A stretch of 64,000 bases of DNA from Membranipora membranacea. Taxonomy: Eukaryota; Bryozoa; Gymnolaemata; Cheilostomatida; Membraniporidae. Below, piece by piece: positions 12,578-24,080 of the stretch. Position 1 is the stretch's first letter; every line of letters begins with the position of its first letter. The position numbers and the translations under genes were made by a program. Location of the stretch: NCBI GenBank assembly GCA_914767715.1, contig OU612066.1, forward strand, positions 20,806,283 through 20,870,282. Direction: 5' to 3'. The notes beneath the pieces were generated by a model, which made no database searches, was not told the origin of the DNA, and worked only from the letters and a program-made list of their open reading frames with translations.

Positions 12578-13556
12578 AATAACCCATCAAATTATAGGCC
12601 AATTTCAGTCTTGCCTGTTCTTTCAAAAATATTTGAGAAACACATAAATCACCATCTGCAAGAATATCTCACTAAGAGCAAAATCATCCATGAGCTTCAA
12701 TGTGGATTTAGAAAAGGCCATTCTTGTTCAGACAGTTTATTTAAAATTATTTCAGACTCTTTGGTGGAGAAAATTAATGGAACTTTTTCTGGATTTTAAA
12801 AAGGCATTTGACTGTGTATCCCATGTTTTACTACACAATAAGTTGCTTGCGGCATGGCACCGGAGGAAATATGTTAAAACTTCTTGACACCTTTCTGACA
12901 GACAGAAGGCAGTTTGTTAAACTCAAGAATATTGAATCTTGTAGATTGCCTATCACGATAGGGGTCCCTCAAGGTTCAATCCTAGCACCAACTTTGTTTC
13001 TCATCTTCATAAATGATTTATGAATTTCATCAAAATCAGACTCATCATCATATGCATATGCCGATGATACAGTGTTCCTGTCATCTAATAAAAACCTTCA
13101 GCAACTAAAGGGAAAGATATCTGAAGATTTAAATGACATTTTGGATGGTGCAATCGTAACCGGATGGTTATAAATGTTCAGAAATCTCATTACATGCTAC
13201 TTAATATCTCAGATCCGCTTTATGACCTGGAACTGTACATAGGGCATGAAAAACTAAACAGACAGAGAACTACAAGGCTTCTGGGTTTTGTGTTGAATGA
13301 CTCGCTTTCATGGCATTACTTCCAGTTTATCTATTGTCACCTTATATATGGGATCCATATCATTGGCAACTTGTCATGCAATAATGCCCTCAATAGATTA
13401 TTTTTGTTGCAAAAACGGGCTTTACGCATTATCGCAAATGTGCATTACATCCCATATTATCTCATTCCAACCGAATCCATTACACAATCATTACAACTCC
13501 TACCTCTTCCTATAGCTTGTTTGTTATTTCACTTCACTTTTTGCGCATAAGATAAA
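12578..13556 (+). mobile_element. decayed non-LTR (LINE) reverse transcriptase fragment
   Basis: The pieces appear in the order expected of a LINE reverse transcriptase: SNYRPISVLPVLSKIFEKH, CGFRKGHSCSDSL, LDFKKAFDCVSH, GVPQGSILAPTLFLIFINDL, then the catalytic YADDT box near 13057, followed by a C-terminal thumb-like region (QKRALRIIANV at 13413 on). They lie in different frames, with breaks near 12797, 12880, 13022 and 13170, and no endonuclease or 3' tail was seen. It is therefore a dead, 5'-truncated copy. The clade (Jockey/CR1-like) is a guess from the motifs alone. Confidence 0.85.
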
Positions 13557-13559
13557 CAG

Positions 13560-14387
13560 TTGTTTAACACCTCCATTTATAAATAGAGGATTTAAAAACT
13601 ACCAAGTTCAATTTTCGTGATAAACATTTACTTTTATATCATACAGACAATCTAAGATACAAAGTTTCTGCTACATACAATTCTTTACCGTTACATTTGA
13701 GATCTAAAGAGAAGTTCAGTTCATTCAAAACTTTACTTTTCAACCATATATTATCGACTTGACCAACATCATTGATGATATTATTTCCCTTCTGTTTCTC
13801 TTTTTTTGTTTTAAAAAATTATTTTCTGGCACTGAGTGCAAAACATTTCGATGAGATGACTTTGGTTGCCAATAAAGGTATATATATCCGATGTTGTGGG
13901 TCACGTCTGTCATCTTGTCTATCAGATGCTGAGAGTAAACAAGCCCTACACTCAATGATGTCAGAGCTTTATCATCCTTAGCATAGTAGAACAAAATACG
14001 AATGTATCCTACTCGTAGAATCAGCATGTTTTATGTTTTTTTGGACAGAGAAGTTCTGATTGATTTGTGTTTTACATTCCTCCCTTCCCATTTTAGTTTT
14101 ACTGAGTTAGGGATTATCAAAGGCAGTCCTTGCTGCTGCTTGTAAAACTAAATCTTACTTAAACTATTTTGTATTCTATTTTTCTCCCTCAGAAATATTC
14201 ACAGAGTACACAAATACTCAGAAAAGCATCTGTCTCAGTATGCTGCGAATGGCCTGCTTTGGTGCACTGGAGGAAGTAAAAACTGCACTCAAACAATAAG
14301 CTGAAGATTAGAATAAATTGAAGAGTTGAAGCGCGTGTGGATTTTATTGTGCTGTGGGTGTTTTTTCTGCAGTTTAGGCAGAACAGA
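13560..14387. other. intergenic, nothing recognised
   Basis: Overlapping short open frames on both strands at 13740-14027 look like chance. No splice-framed exon was found. Confidence 0.4.
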
Positions 14388-14507
14388 AAATATAATAAGG
14401 GTAGACAACTTTAAACAACAATAAATTTGCTTTGTTTATTATTTGACAAACTTTTGAGACATGCTGAAAATTCTCAAAAAAATAATGTTCTTGGCACATT
14501 ATTATCA

Positions 14508-15827
14508 CTAAGAATCTTTCTCACAAATGAAGTGCTTAAGAGTGCTACATGAAGTATCATCCCATCTAACTTTGCCGTCTGATCTCGCAATCATTTGAAG
14601 ACAATAAGCTCCGCTACAACAGTTATCTGGCTGACTGGGTTCCCATAGCATTAGGTTAGACGCAATTCTTTGTGCTGGTGGGCTAGTTTTCCAATACCAC
14701 TGTCCATTAATCTTCCTTCCTCCCAGCCAGAAGTCATCTTTGAAACCTAAAGGACAATAGTATTCAGAACTGCAGAATTGCAGAAACTAAACATGCAAGG
14801 TATATTATAGTAGTCATCTCGTTTACTATCTTTATATTGGCGTTCAGATTCACTTTCTCTCCATTAGTGAAGTGAGCTTTGTGAAAGCAAAATGTAAAAT
14901 AGAATTGAGTCACCAACAATATTTCATACTACACAAAATTTGCACGTTTGATAGTCAATGCTAACTGCTGGAAATATATCCCTGGGGCAATTTGGATGCC
15001 GTGCTGGCTGAGCAAAAAGTGTAATAAATACACTACTGAACAAATAGAATACAAGTCTGAAGAGAGTTCAACAAAATTTGCGGAAACACTAACCCTGGCG
15101 TTCTTCTTCCGACCTTCAAAATGTTGTACAGATGATGACATACACTTACTTTAACATAGACATATACAAAGCATTTCTAGATAAACTTACCATGGTAAGT
15201 AACTCTGTATCCATTGACAAAGACTAAGTCATCAGAATTACGTAGAGTAGCCAATCTTCCTCCGTAGACACTGCACTGGCCCTGCGCGTCTCCCCAATTC
15301 ACCCTTCTATCGACCATAAACTTATAACATCTGCCAGTTCCTGGTGACTGTACCCATCCGCTGCCACAACCAGAAGCGGCGGATGCTGTCACTGTAAGAT
15401 GGAAGCAACAACTAAAATCAAACTTCATTTTTTTAGACTGAAATCAATCCAAAACAAAGCATCAAGTATCTCATCTCATTTCCAAATTTCAGGGTTGTCT
15501 AGGCTTCTACAAACCTTACCACGTTTGTTTGCCACAAGGAAGTCATTTGACCACTGTCTATTGAATTGTGGGAAATCTGGAATTACTAGTCCTTTGTTGA
15601 ACTGATTGATTGATGAATTAAAAAATAATATATGGCACCCAGAGTTGTAACAGTTGCCAACCTAAATGAAGAACATTTACTGTCTTCAGAACTTGTTACA
15701 TGAATTTCCAGAAATGGAAGATCCGATGACAGAGGCTAAAATATGTAATGATAGATGATTATCATAATTTACCTGCTACTACTGCTATAGCTAGCAAGAA
15801 ACTGACAGTTGAGACTGAAAACTTCAT
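14508..15827 (-). CDS. secreted C-type lectin 2 (three exons, 164 aa)
   Basis: Exons on the minus strand are 15827-15773, 15391-15191 and 14746-14508, with lengths 55, 201 and 239. The first two equal those of lectin 1, and the third is one codon shorter because the stop TAG comes right after KDS. The signal peptide reads MKFSVSTVSFLLAIAVVAG. The lectin domain keeps WLGGRK, EPSQPDN, the CC pair, WDD and HFICEK. The frame is open throughout, so both inverted copies look functional. Differences from lectin 1 are conservative (for example GGRK for GARK and EPSQ for EPGQ), as expected of a young duplicate. Secretion and glycan binding are inferred from the family. Confidence 0.9.
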
Positions 15828-15937
15828 TGCTCCAATGTTTAATGGCAGATCTTACAATAAGATAAAAACTAGTCTGAATGGTTTGCTGTTCCGTTGCAAA
15901 CGCCCCAGCTGAATGAGGATCTATTAGGATAGCAGGT

Positions 15938-15946
15938 CTTTTTATA
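15938..15946 (-). promoter_or_regulatory. TATA box of lectin gene 2
   Basis: TATAAAAAG on the minus strand, placed as in lectin 1 relative to the start codon. Confidence 0.6.
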
Positions 15947-16600
15947 GGGCTAGAAAGATGACACTGTGTGGTGCGAAAACAACAAGCCAATGACTCATCA
16001 TGATAATTACGTATTGCAGGAACTTTTAATTTCCTCATTCAGTCCGCCTGTTTCGTAGAATTTTCCTAGAGACATTCTATTTATCAATGATCTCAATGCT
16101 TTGATTGTAAATAAATAACAGATTTCCAAATCATCAGACCACATCATTTCGTTTAACAGCAGGGTTGCCAATTTAAGTTTCCTCGTTTCGTGGTATTCTC
16201 AGAAATTGCCCCACATCGCATGCCCTCGTCAGCATTTTATAAATATTTTTCCTTTTAATTTCCATGTTGCGCATATTTCCAAGAAATCGTATAGCATCAG
16301 TGTAGTTTTGACATCAGACTGGCAGTGTATTTCATGTGAACAGATCGGTATTTTCCTTACCAATTTATGTGCCATTCTAATGTAGTTGTTGCATTTGTAT
16401 TTGCAAGATTTTGAAGTTTCCTTCTCCAGTTAGTGGGTAAATACAAAAATTTAGAGTGAGATAAATTAAGTTTAATCAAATAAAAGCATATTGCATAGTA
16501 GTATATAAAGCAAATAAAAGGAAACAAGGGCTAGAATGACGGCTGTCCCGATGGTCACTTATGAAAAACACCAATACCAGCCGAAAATTCGAGCCACGAG

Positions 16601-16960
16601 TCAGCGCAGCGCCCGCTGTCGAGCATAGGCCCAAAGGTGCTCAGCAAGACCAGACATGGGATTGTACTCAGATCCTGTCCAATCTTCTAAAAAGGTACTT
16701 GTTGTACAGGAAGCGGTCGTATTGCTTTCCTGAACACCATTAAGAGCTGGCTGCGATCTGAATCCATTCTCAGAGATATCAGCAGCTTTTACTGACCCAG
16801 GTGACAGAAACCTGCTCTTTAGGAAGTCACGTTGCAAAGAAATAATATAAAAACAAAATTCATTGTTTTGATTGCGTATAACCTTCACTGAACCAAGGAA
16901 CTGACCTCCAACATCATTGTAAGGTTTTGGAAAAACATCCTCGATCTCTGATGTGAACAA
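16601..16960 (-). other. unidentified ORF remnant at the outer edge of block B
   Basis: A 119-codon open frame that starts outside the inverted repeat and ends inside it. Its last part (EDWTG...NPMSGL-EHLW-YARQ) has a broken counterpart in block A at 1440-1530. I recognise no domain. It may be the end of a mobile-element ORF that was duplicated with the lectin. Coding status is doubtful. Confidence 0.25.
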
Positions 16961-17645
16961 TAGAGACAGCGCCAGTCCGTATCAAGCATATATGTGGCAA
17001 GGCCACTTTTTGTCCTTACTCAATAACATCTATCAAACAGCTTGGACGACCTGTATGAAACTTCTGAGTGGTGCTCTTGACTTTTGCATTCTTTTGCATT
17101 TGCACTCTTCATTCCGACCATAGCAATATCAGGGATCAGCAAACAATAATATTCTTGCCTAATTCAGACTGGATATCTGTATTTGTGTGATAATGTCATT
17201 TCTAAATATCCAGCCTAGTTGCTAGGTTGCTTGTACTGAAATTTTGTCAATAGTTTAACCGGAATTAGAAAAACAAAAAAAAGTTAAACAGTTTTTGGTT
17301 GGAAGACATTGCATTTACATTCCAATGAAGCCCTGCGTCTGCTGCTTGGTGCCACATCAAGAGTTGTAGCTCTTCACGATGAAAAGGTTGAGGGGAACAA
17401 CTGGTGACCAGGTGGCAGCAGCAGCTTACAATGAGAGTCAAGCTACCTATACATAAATCATTTTCCTGGCTGCAGTGAAAATTGTCCGAAATGGTTAAAA
17501 TTTCAGGAGTATTCTAGATGGATTTTGTTGACCCCAAAGTTTTTCATTACTTTCAGATTATCACTTTAAATCGCATCCAATACAAATGATAATTATTAAT
17601 ACTCAAACCAACCAAACAAAAAATGAAGGCCAAAACTGTTGGAAC

Positions 17646-17672
17646 CATAAACATATAAATTATATGTTTATG
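17646..17672. mobile_element. 27-bp palindromic insertion with 8-bp target duplication
   Basis: The whole element is two inverted CATAAACATATAA-type ends joined directly. It is flanked by perfect GTTGGAAC repeats at 17638-17645 and 17673-17680. An 8-bp duplication is typical of hAT-type transposition. It has no room for anything but terminal repeats. Confidence 0.75.
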
Positions 17673-17948
17673 GTTGGAACTCAGCACACAAGTAATCTTG
17701 TTTATAGCTTAACAGAAGGCCTTCATCATTGATTTGTTATTTTTATCATCGAAGGACTATGTTTTTGAATGGCGGTGTCGACTTAACCTCGAATCCTTTG
17801 TGTGTCCATACAAAAAAGCGAGGAAGTTTTTATTAGAATGTGATCACTCTGTAAAATATCAGTGAAGGTTACTTCACAATGATTACAGGTAAAAACAAGG
17901 AGCAAAGGGGCACACACAGATCATTCTTCTCTTGCGGAAGGTCAGACT

Positions 17949-17995
17949 CATAAACATATAAATACTCTATATGTATTTATATTTCTATGTTTATG
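17949..17995. mobile_element. 47-bp palindromic insertion with 8-bp target duplication
   Basis: Starts CATAAACATATAAATAC and ends ATTTCTATGTTTATG. It is flanked by perfect GTCAGACT repeats at 17941-17948 and 17996-18003. Same family as the elements at 17646 and 33731, lying 277 bp from the former. Confidence 0.75.
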
Positions 17996-20311
17996 GTCAG
18001 ACTTAACTGAGTACAATATATACTTAATCTATGTTAGCCCTGAAACAAGCAGTTTTATCACGACATTGCCATTCAATCTTGATGTGCACTTGATGCTACA
18101 TTAAAGTGGTGACTGCACAAGTGCAAGCTGAGCCAAGGAAAAGAGTTAGGCTACAGAGATTGCGAACTGGCATACACTCCCTGATCTCTGCCTTCTCAAA
18201 AATTATCAAAATTTACAGAGCCTGATTATGATAACCTTCTCCATATTGTATTTATAGGATTTATAAAAAGACCTAGTCATCATCGTCATCATCATCATAA
18301 AAAAAGGTCAATTATTGACCTACCTGGGCAGAAACCACGCACGCCTGTATTATGCCAATGTCCTAATGTACAATGATAAGGTAAAGAGTTACCGGGATTG
18401 CAAACACGATACAACCGATAGCTTCTCATGTGGCTTCATAACTTCATCCTCTTAGACTGAGCGACCATACCGCTGAAATCTCGAGTGAAAGATGGAGTCA
18501 CTTTTTGTTGGTTGCTGTAGATTGTAAGTCCAGACAGGTGTTGAAAACCAAGTAATTTGGAATCGCACACAACAGTGTAACACCAGGAACGATGATTTTT
18601 ACTCGAACATGGTAAGTTGCATTGCAGGGTGGGATTACTCAGGTTAGGTTAGTGATAATACACCTTCACCACCACACATCTTAATATAGGTACTAGTTAA
18701 TGATTACCACAATCACTATGGTTGATTAGTGCACAACTCATGACTAACTTATTAATATTGGCAGAATATTTGCGGATAATTATAGAAATAGGGCAACCTG
18801 ATACGTTACTACGGCTTACATCTTGGGTTTGCTAGGTGTTTGCAGATCAAACTCAAGCTAGTGAGCAGTCAAGATTTTCTGAGAGAAGATTTGAGTTCTT
18901 ATAATAAAACATCTGTATTACTATTCTACATGAGCAGAATAGTCAGCATACATTGGTAACACACGGGTAAACATTATCTCTGAAAATATCGGATGACAAC
19001 TTCTAACTAGAGTTAATATTCACTAAATTATAAATAACAGCTGTACTGCAAAACCAGGGTCTCTAGCGGTGTTTGACTGCTCTACTATGATTCCACATAC
19101 CTGGCAGTTGTAAATCGCATATGAGCATTGCAGTGTTGTAGTAACAGACAATCTATCATGCATATGAGCACTGGAATGGCCAGATTTTAACACGGTCATT
19201 ATTGTAGTATCTTATATCACACTGAATTCCTAATCGCTGAAAATAAAACATAAATCAAATTAACCAGGTATGTATATCAACTTCAAAATTTAATGAGAGC
19301 TAGAAGTGAAAGAATGAGATAGGTGTGGCTTGATGTTGCTGGGGTCAGCCATTAGGTGGTACAAGAGGTGATAACAGCAGTTGACTCACGTAATATCTCG
19401 CTGATAATCAAACCTGACAAGTCTCCCAGTTTTTAGGGGTTTTTATCCATCCCCTCCCTATCTCCCTTTTTTCTCCCTTTTTTCAGTTTCCTTCATCCAG
19501 AAAAACTATTAAGCTTCTTTTTGCAAATGAAACTATGTTTTCCGACCTCCACAGAACATATACCTATTACACATCACTGTTTCTATGCAGATATTTATAA
19601 TCTTTACCTAGCCTAACACTATTGTTAGGGCTGTCTTTCCTAGTTGGGATAAAGTGCAACAATATCATGTGTAAAATCAGGTAGTATGACGCTTTTCGTA
19701 ATGTGAATATTCTTGTTTTGGCTAAACAAACGGGGGCCAAATTCCTCCCGCACTGGACCTCCTGATTTCTGGGTCTACCAACTTGTCATCTTGCTGAAAA
19801 TAAGAGAGGAACAAAATTAACAGCAGATTGAGGTCACGATTCGACATTGAGTGATATACTCTCATATTGTATTATTATACTGTCACATCTCAAACGCTAA
19901 TCTTAAACCTAAAACAAATCCACAAGTGATTTGGCTGTAATGTGGTCATCATTGTGGCGGATCCAAATTCAACAAGGCTTCAAATTATCCTGAATCTTAC
20001 CCAAACTGAGTGAAGAGTTGCGACCCAAATCAAAAGTGTGGAGATTTTTTACAGATCTTATACAAATTTTATCATACACTCCTCCCCCAACCCAATTTAA
20101 CACTGATATTATGTCTCACCTGGTGGTGCATGTTATTCTCAGATCATTCTGCAATACTCTATCTCTCTTGAGGCCAAAGTATTCCGAATTATGGTTTCCA
20201 TTGTTTTCCAATTTAGGTACACAGTGGAAGTGAATTAATTCAGGCCCTATGCTGCAGAGACAAATGTATACCTAATCAGCTTGTACCAGCCCATAGTGTT
20301 CACAGATCAAA

Positions 20312-20381
20312 GCTGCTAACAGATTCGGTAAGTATTGTCTTTGTCATGACAAAGACAATACTTACCGAATCTGTAAGCAGC
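20312..20381. repeat. 70-bp near-perfect palindrome over an exon-intron boundary
   Basis: Two 35-base arms meet with no spacer at GTCA|TGAC and differ at one position. The right arm, read on the minus strand, is the last coding bases of oxidase exon 9, its GTAAG donor and the start of the intron. The left arm is an inverted copy of the same junction. Confidence 0.85.
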
Positions 20382-20403
20382 GAGATAACCTTTTCCTCTA
20401 CAT

Positions 20404-20419
20404 CTCTCTCTCTCTCTCT
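20404..20419. repeat. (CT/AG)8 microsatellite inside oxidase exon 9
   Basis: Sixteen bases of CT on the plus strand. On the coding (minus) strand this is AG repeated eight times between the codons for S and C of the conserved S-R-E-R-C motif. An in-frame version would need four units plus A, so the tract is eight bases too long for the downstream frame. Confidence 0.7.
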
Positions 20420-23400
20420 GGAGACAGATCAGACATTCTCTACATTCCAGCCACACAGAGGTTTAATAACACAACACATGGTAACTATCTCCTGATGTTC
20501 GCTGCCGTCTTCTGCCTGATTAGAGTAACGGTCCTATATTAGGGAGAAAAGATTTTGGATTATGCAAGAAGTAGAGATTTGGCGGTGGCAAATACTACAC
20601 CTACACATACGAATGCGGCCTTAACCAGCCAGTGTTTGATTACATCATGATACAACGAGAAGACTTAGTTTGCAATAAATGGAAGCACACAACCAGGAGG
20701 ATCCCAATTCCTGTTCCCTCAGTGAAGAGGATGCTCAGGACAGGATTAGATGGAGAAGTCTAATATAGCTAGGCCTTTGGCAGGCACCCGCTACCCGTAC
20801 AGGACAGAGCGGAGATAAATGAGGATAGGTGAGGATAAACTCACTGTAAGAAGAACCCTGAGATCTGGTGGCTAGGCGAGTGTTATCAGGGTGGGTGAGT
20901 CGATGGTGGTATTTAAAACCTTAGTGAAACTCAAGGCTATCTAAATATGAATAAATTTTGTAGTTCCCGCAATACTTGAGCGAATTCTCACCTTGATTCT
21001 TCTATCCAGTTCAAAGTTAAGAGCATAAGTCCTGGCTAGCAGAGGTAATAGGGCTCTCTGCTGAAGCTGGTAATGTAAGATTGCTGTAACAACAAGGAAT
21101 GTCAACATCGTGGGATATGTGATTCATTATAGCTTAATTGATTTAATCATAATGATCACATGGCTCAATTCATTTTTGATATAATTTTAATCAGTTGAGC
21201 CATAATGAGTACATTTGGAGTTACTCTCTCTCTGAACTAAAACCTCAGAGAGAAGACAACTCCAACGTGATTTGCAATTTTGAGGCTACAACAACTCTCA
21301 GCCCTAAAAACAGTGAAATCGCCAATTAATTGGAAGAATTTATTTTCAATGCTTGGCTGTATGCATGGAATGAAAATAAAGGTCACAACAAATAACAATT
21401 AAATTCATAGTTTTATGATGAATCTGAACCTTTGAAGTGATCTGATTAACAGGTTTCATGCTGGATATTTGTCCATTTATGATACTCGGCACTACCACTA
21501 TATTGAGGAGTCAGTACTATTTACTTATGAGAAGCTTTAGGTATATTGTGTTGAATCGGAATTTAGGACTCACGAGAAAAAACTCAAGTTCCTTTGACCT
21601 ATATGTGGACACTTACAGATTTTCCTGTAGGTCCAACAGTAAATCTTGTAGAAGCGTATCCCATAGCTATAGCTAATGCTGCCTTAGCCACACCTTGAGA
21701 CATAGAAGCTATACATATACATCCTGATAAGAGCTGATCCGCTACTGTCAGGAACCTACAAGGGGGAGATAACTAAGTAAGTCATCATCATACAGATTAG
21801 CTCAGCTGTCAGCAGAGGGTGTAATATATCAATAATACATCAATAATTCAATAATCAATAATATAATATATAATACATGTAATATAATATAATATATATA
21901 TAACATAATATCAATAATATATCAAATATCCAGGGATATCAGAGTAACGCTGTCTCTCTCTCTATCTCAAAATAAACTACTCTGAGAATTAAGTGTCAGC
22001 ACAATTTATAGTGTGAGGGATCATCAATAAATTATAACATCGGCAACTGTTTATTGACCGGCAATAATAAAGTATATATTTATATAACATATTGGGATAT
22101 AATATAACACTATTTTCTGGTTACAGTCGACCCGTGAGTTAATAGTAGTATCTGCTCTTACCTGGCGCGGCCTCCAGCTGTAGGAGAAGAGAATACACCA
22201 TCCTCATCTGCATCGGAGAACTTATTGAGCAGATTCTCTCTTAGTACTCGGACATTGTCAAATATGAGTTTAGCGTTATCTACTCCATTAAGCTGCATCT
22301 TATAACCCATATCCTCCACCCTCGCACCTTTAAATATGAATCATATATAAATAAATGAATTCAATACAAAAAATGTATCCTCGTCCTAAAGAAGAACTAT
22401 ACATGAAGGCAAAGTGGTCCCTTAAAGATTTTGTCTCCCATATTTACTATACATCCACCTCATCTCAGAACCCATATACTTTTACCATACAGCTCGGGAT
22501 AATTTAAGTAAACAAACGTTTAAATGTTTCCAAACTTCATCTAGGTAGAATATATCAATTATCAACATGAATAGTGATCCTATAATTGGAGCAAAAGTCA
22601 GAGGAGGGGGGGGAGTGACCTACCTGGCATAGTTTTAAGTTGTTCATCTCTGATTCGGACTGCCACATCGTGTATACCATTGTCTTTACCATCTACCATC
22701 AATCTATCATAATATGAAACAATAATCATACAGAATGGTGAGAGGGAAGTTATAGAATATACCGTAATATAACCATGTTGACAATAATGATACAGACTGG
22801 GAGAGAAAATATATACACTGTAATATAGCAAATCAGATAACAGAGTGATGTACTTAATCAATTCTGATCATTAAAGTTTGGCAAGTTATTTGATGAGGCT
22901 CCCCCCCTGGATGACATCAGAATTAAATCAGCTTCCAACGCAGTATTACAGATATCCAAAAAAGACATGGTCAACATTAAAGTAAAATATTTGTGGATAT
23001 CCGTGATCCAATAAAATTATACTATGAATACAATCACTGATAATTTATATACAAACTATCACTGAGGTGTTCAGTTCACAAAACATATTGATACCCACCC
23101 TGTGGTCTATTAAACTGATGTCACTTGTAACCAGAGATTTAACACGTTTCTGATATATAGACCAGTATATTATTCAGAAGTAGAGGTATACACCTGGCGA
23201 GTACCACACAATGTTTAGCATGTACAGCTCCGTTAGTGATCCAGTATTTTTGAGACAAAGTGGTAGGACTGTTTATCATCCACTCTGATGAATTCTTATC
23301 ATATATAGCTGTAGTCTTCATCTCCACTGCATTATTACCTGATCATTAAATAAAGAAGAAGTGGACTCGTTAGAGTTACTCAAGTAGGCGGCAACTCCAA

Positions 23401-23859
23401 ATCTATAGCTTGCCATTGTACATCACTTATCACTAAAAGTCCAGGTGCTGACTCAGGATATGAGGCATGCTTGTATATCAAGTGACAAACTTTATCACAC
23501 ATTGATACATTCACCATTACTCAAGTTTGGAATGATTGAAGCTTTGAGGATATAAATGTTTAGAAGCTTGGTAATGGACTACAGAAAATTACTTGGGTAA
23601 CTAGTAATTGAGGTTCCGTAACAATTTACAGGATTAGAAAAGAGTTTTATCCATAGAGTAGCAATTTATAGTATATGTTATTAAAATCTAGTTTTAGTTT
23701 TGCCTACCATATCCTAACTCAGTCAGCCGACATCCTCCAGAGTATCGATTCCCTTGAGGAGTTTACTTTGATGTCTCTCTGTACCAAGCTTTAACACTGT
23801 GCCCCTGTTATATTCAGATAAAAAATGGTTGATTAAAATGGTAAAGTCAGATGTCATAT

Positions 23860-24080
23860 CACACGCCACGTCCCGAAGTATCGGCATCAAAATACCAGTT
23901 GCCTTAGGGGCTAGGCTGCAATATCTGCGCCCATTTGCTCTCTGTTTGCAGGCAGGTGGGAGCACACCTGGGGCCAACCAAACCCCAATAGTCAATAGTC
24001 TGCAGTGGAATTTGAACCCACGACCTTCAACAGTTGCATGCTGAAGGGACGGCGCTCTAACCAACTGATCTACCTACTAT
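23860..24080 (-). repeat. tRNA-derived SINE in oxidase intron 2
   Basis: Minus strand from about 24080: an A-box region TAGATCAGTTGGTTAGAGC and B box GGTTCAAATTCC (24018-24007) spaced as in tRNA. A non-tRNA body follows (GGGGTTTGGTTGG, CAGGTGTGCTCCCACCTGCC). The body recurs at 55196-55252, which marks this as a dispersed element and not a tRNA gene. No intact cloverleaf 3' end is present. It sits between oxidase exons 2 and 3 in the same orientation as the gene. Confidence 0.75.

Larger units (their letters stand above)
14388..16705 (-). repeat. right arm of large inverted duplication (lectin block B)
   Basis: Reverse-complement relative of 1415-3760. It spans the 3' flank, three exons, introns, promoter and upstream decayed ORF of the lectin gene. 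The spacer between the arms is about 10.6 kb. Intron 2 differs most between the arms. Confidence 0.8.
16961..20311. other. non-genic stretch downstream of the acyl-CoA oxidase
   Basis: No exon could be supported, including the missing C-terminal exons of the oxidase, which would be expected here. It contains the two mini-hairpin insertions at 17646 and 17949 and otherwise AT-rich sequence. Confidence 0.4.

Noticed and set aside
23723-24064. A 113-codon minus-strand protein
   Set aside because: It is a fusion of SINE sequence and intron with oxidase exon 3, not a real coding unit.
24000-24080. A true tRNA gene
   Set aside because: A and B boxes are present, but the acceptor stem does not close, and the sequence runs into a body repeated elsewhere, so it is a SINE head.
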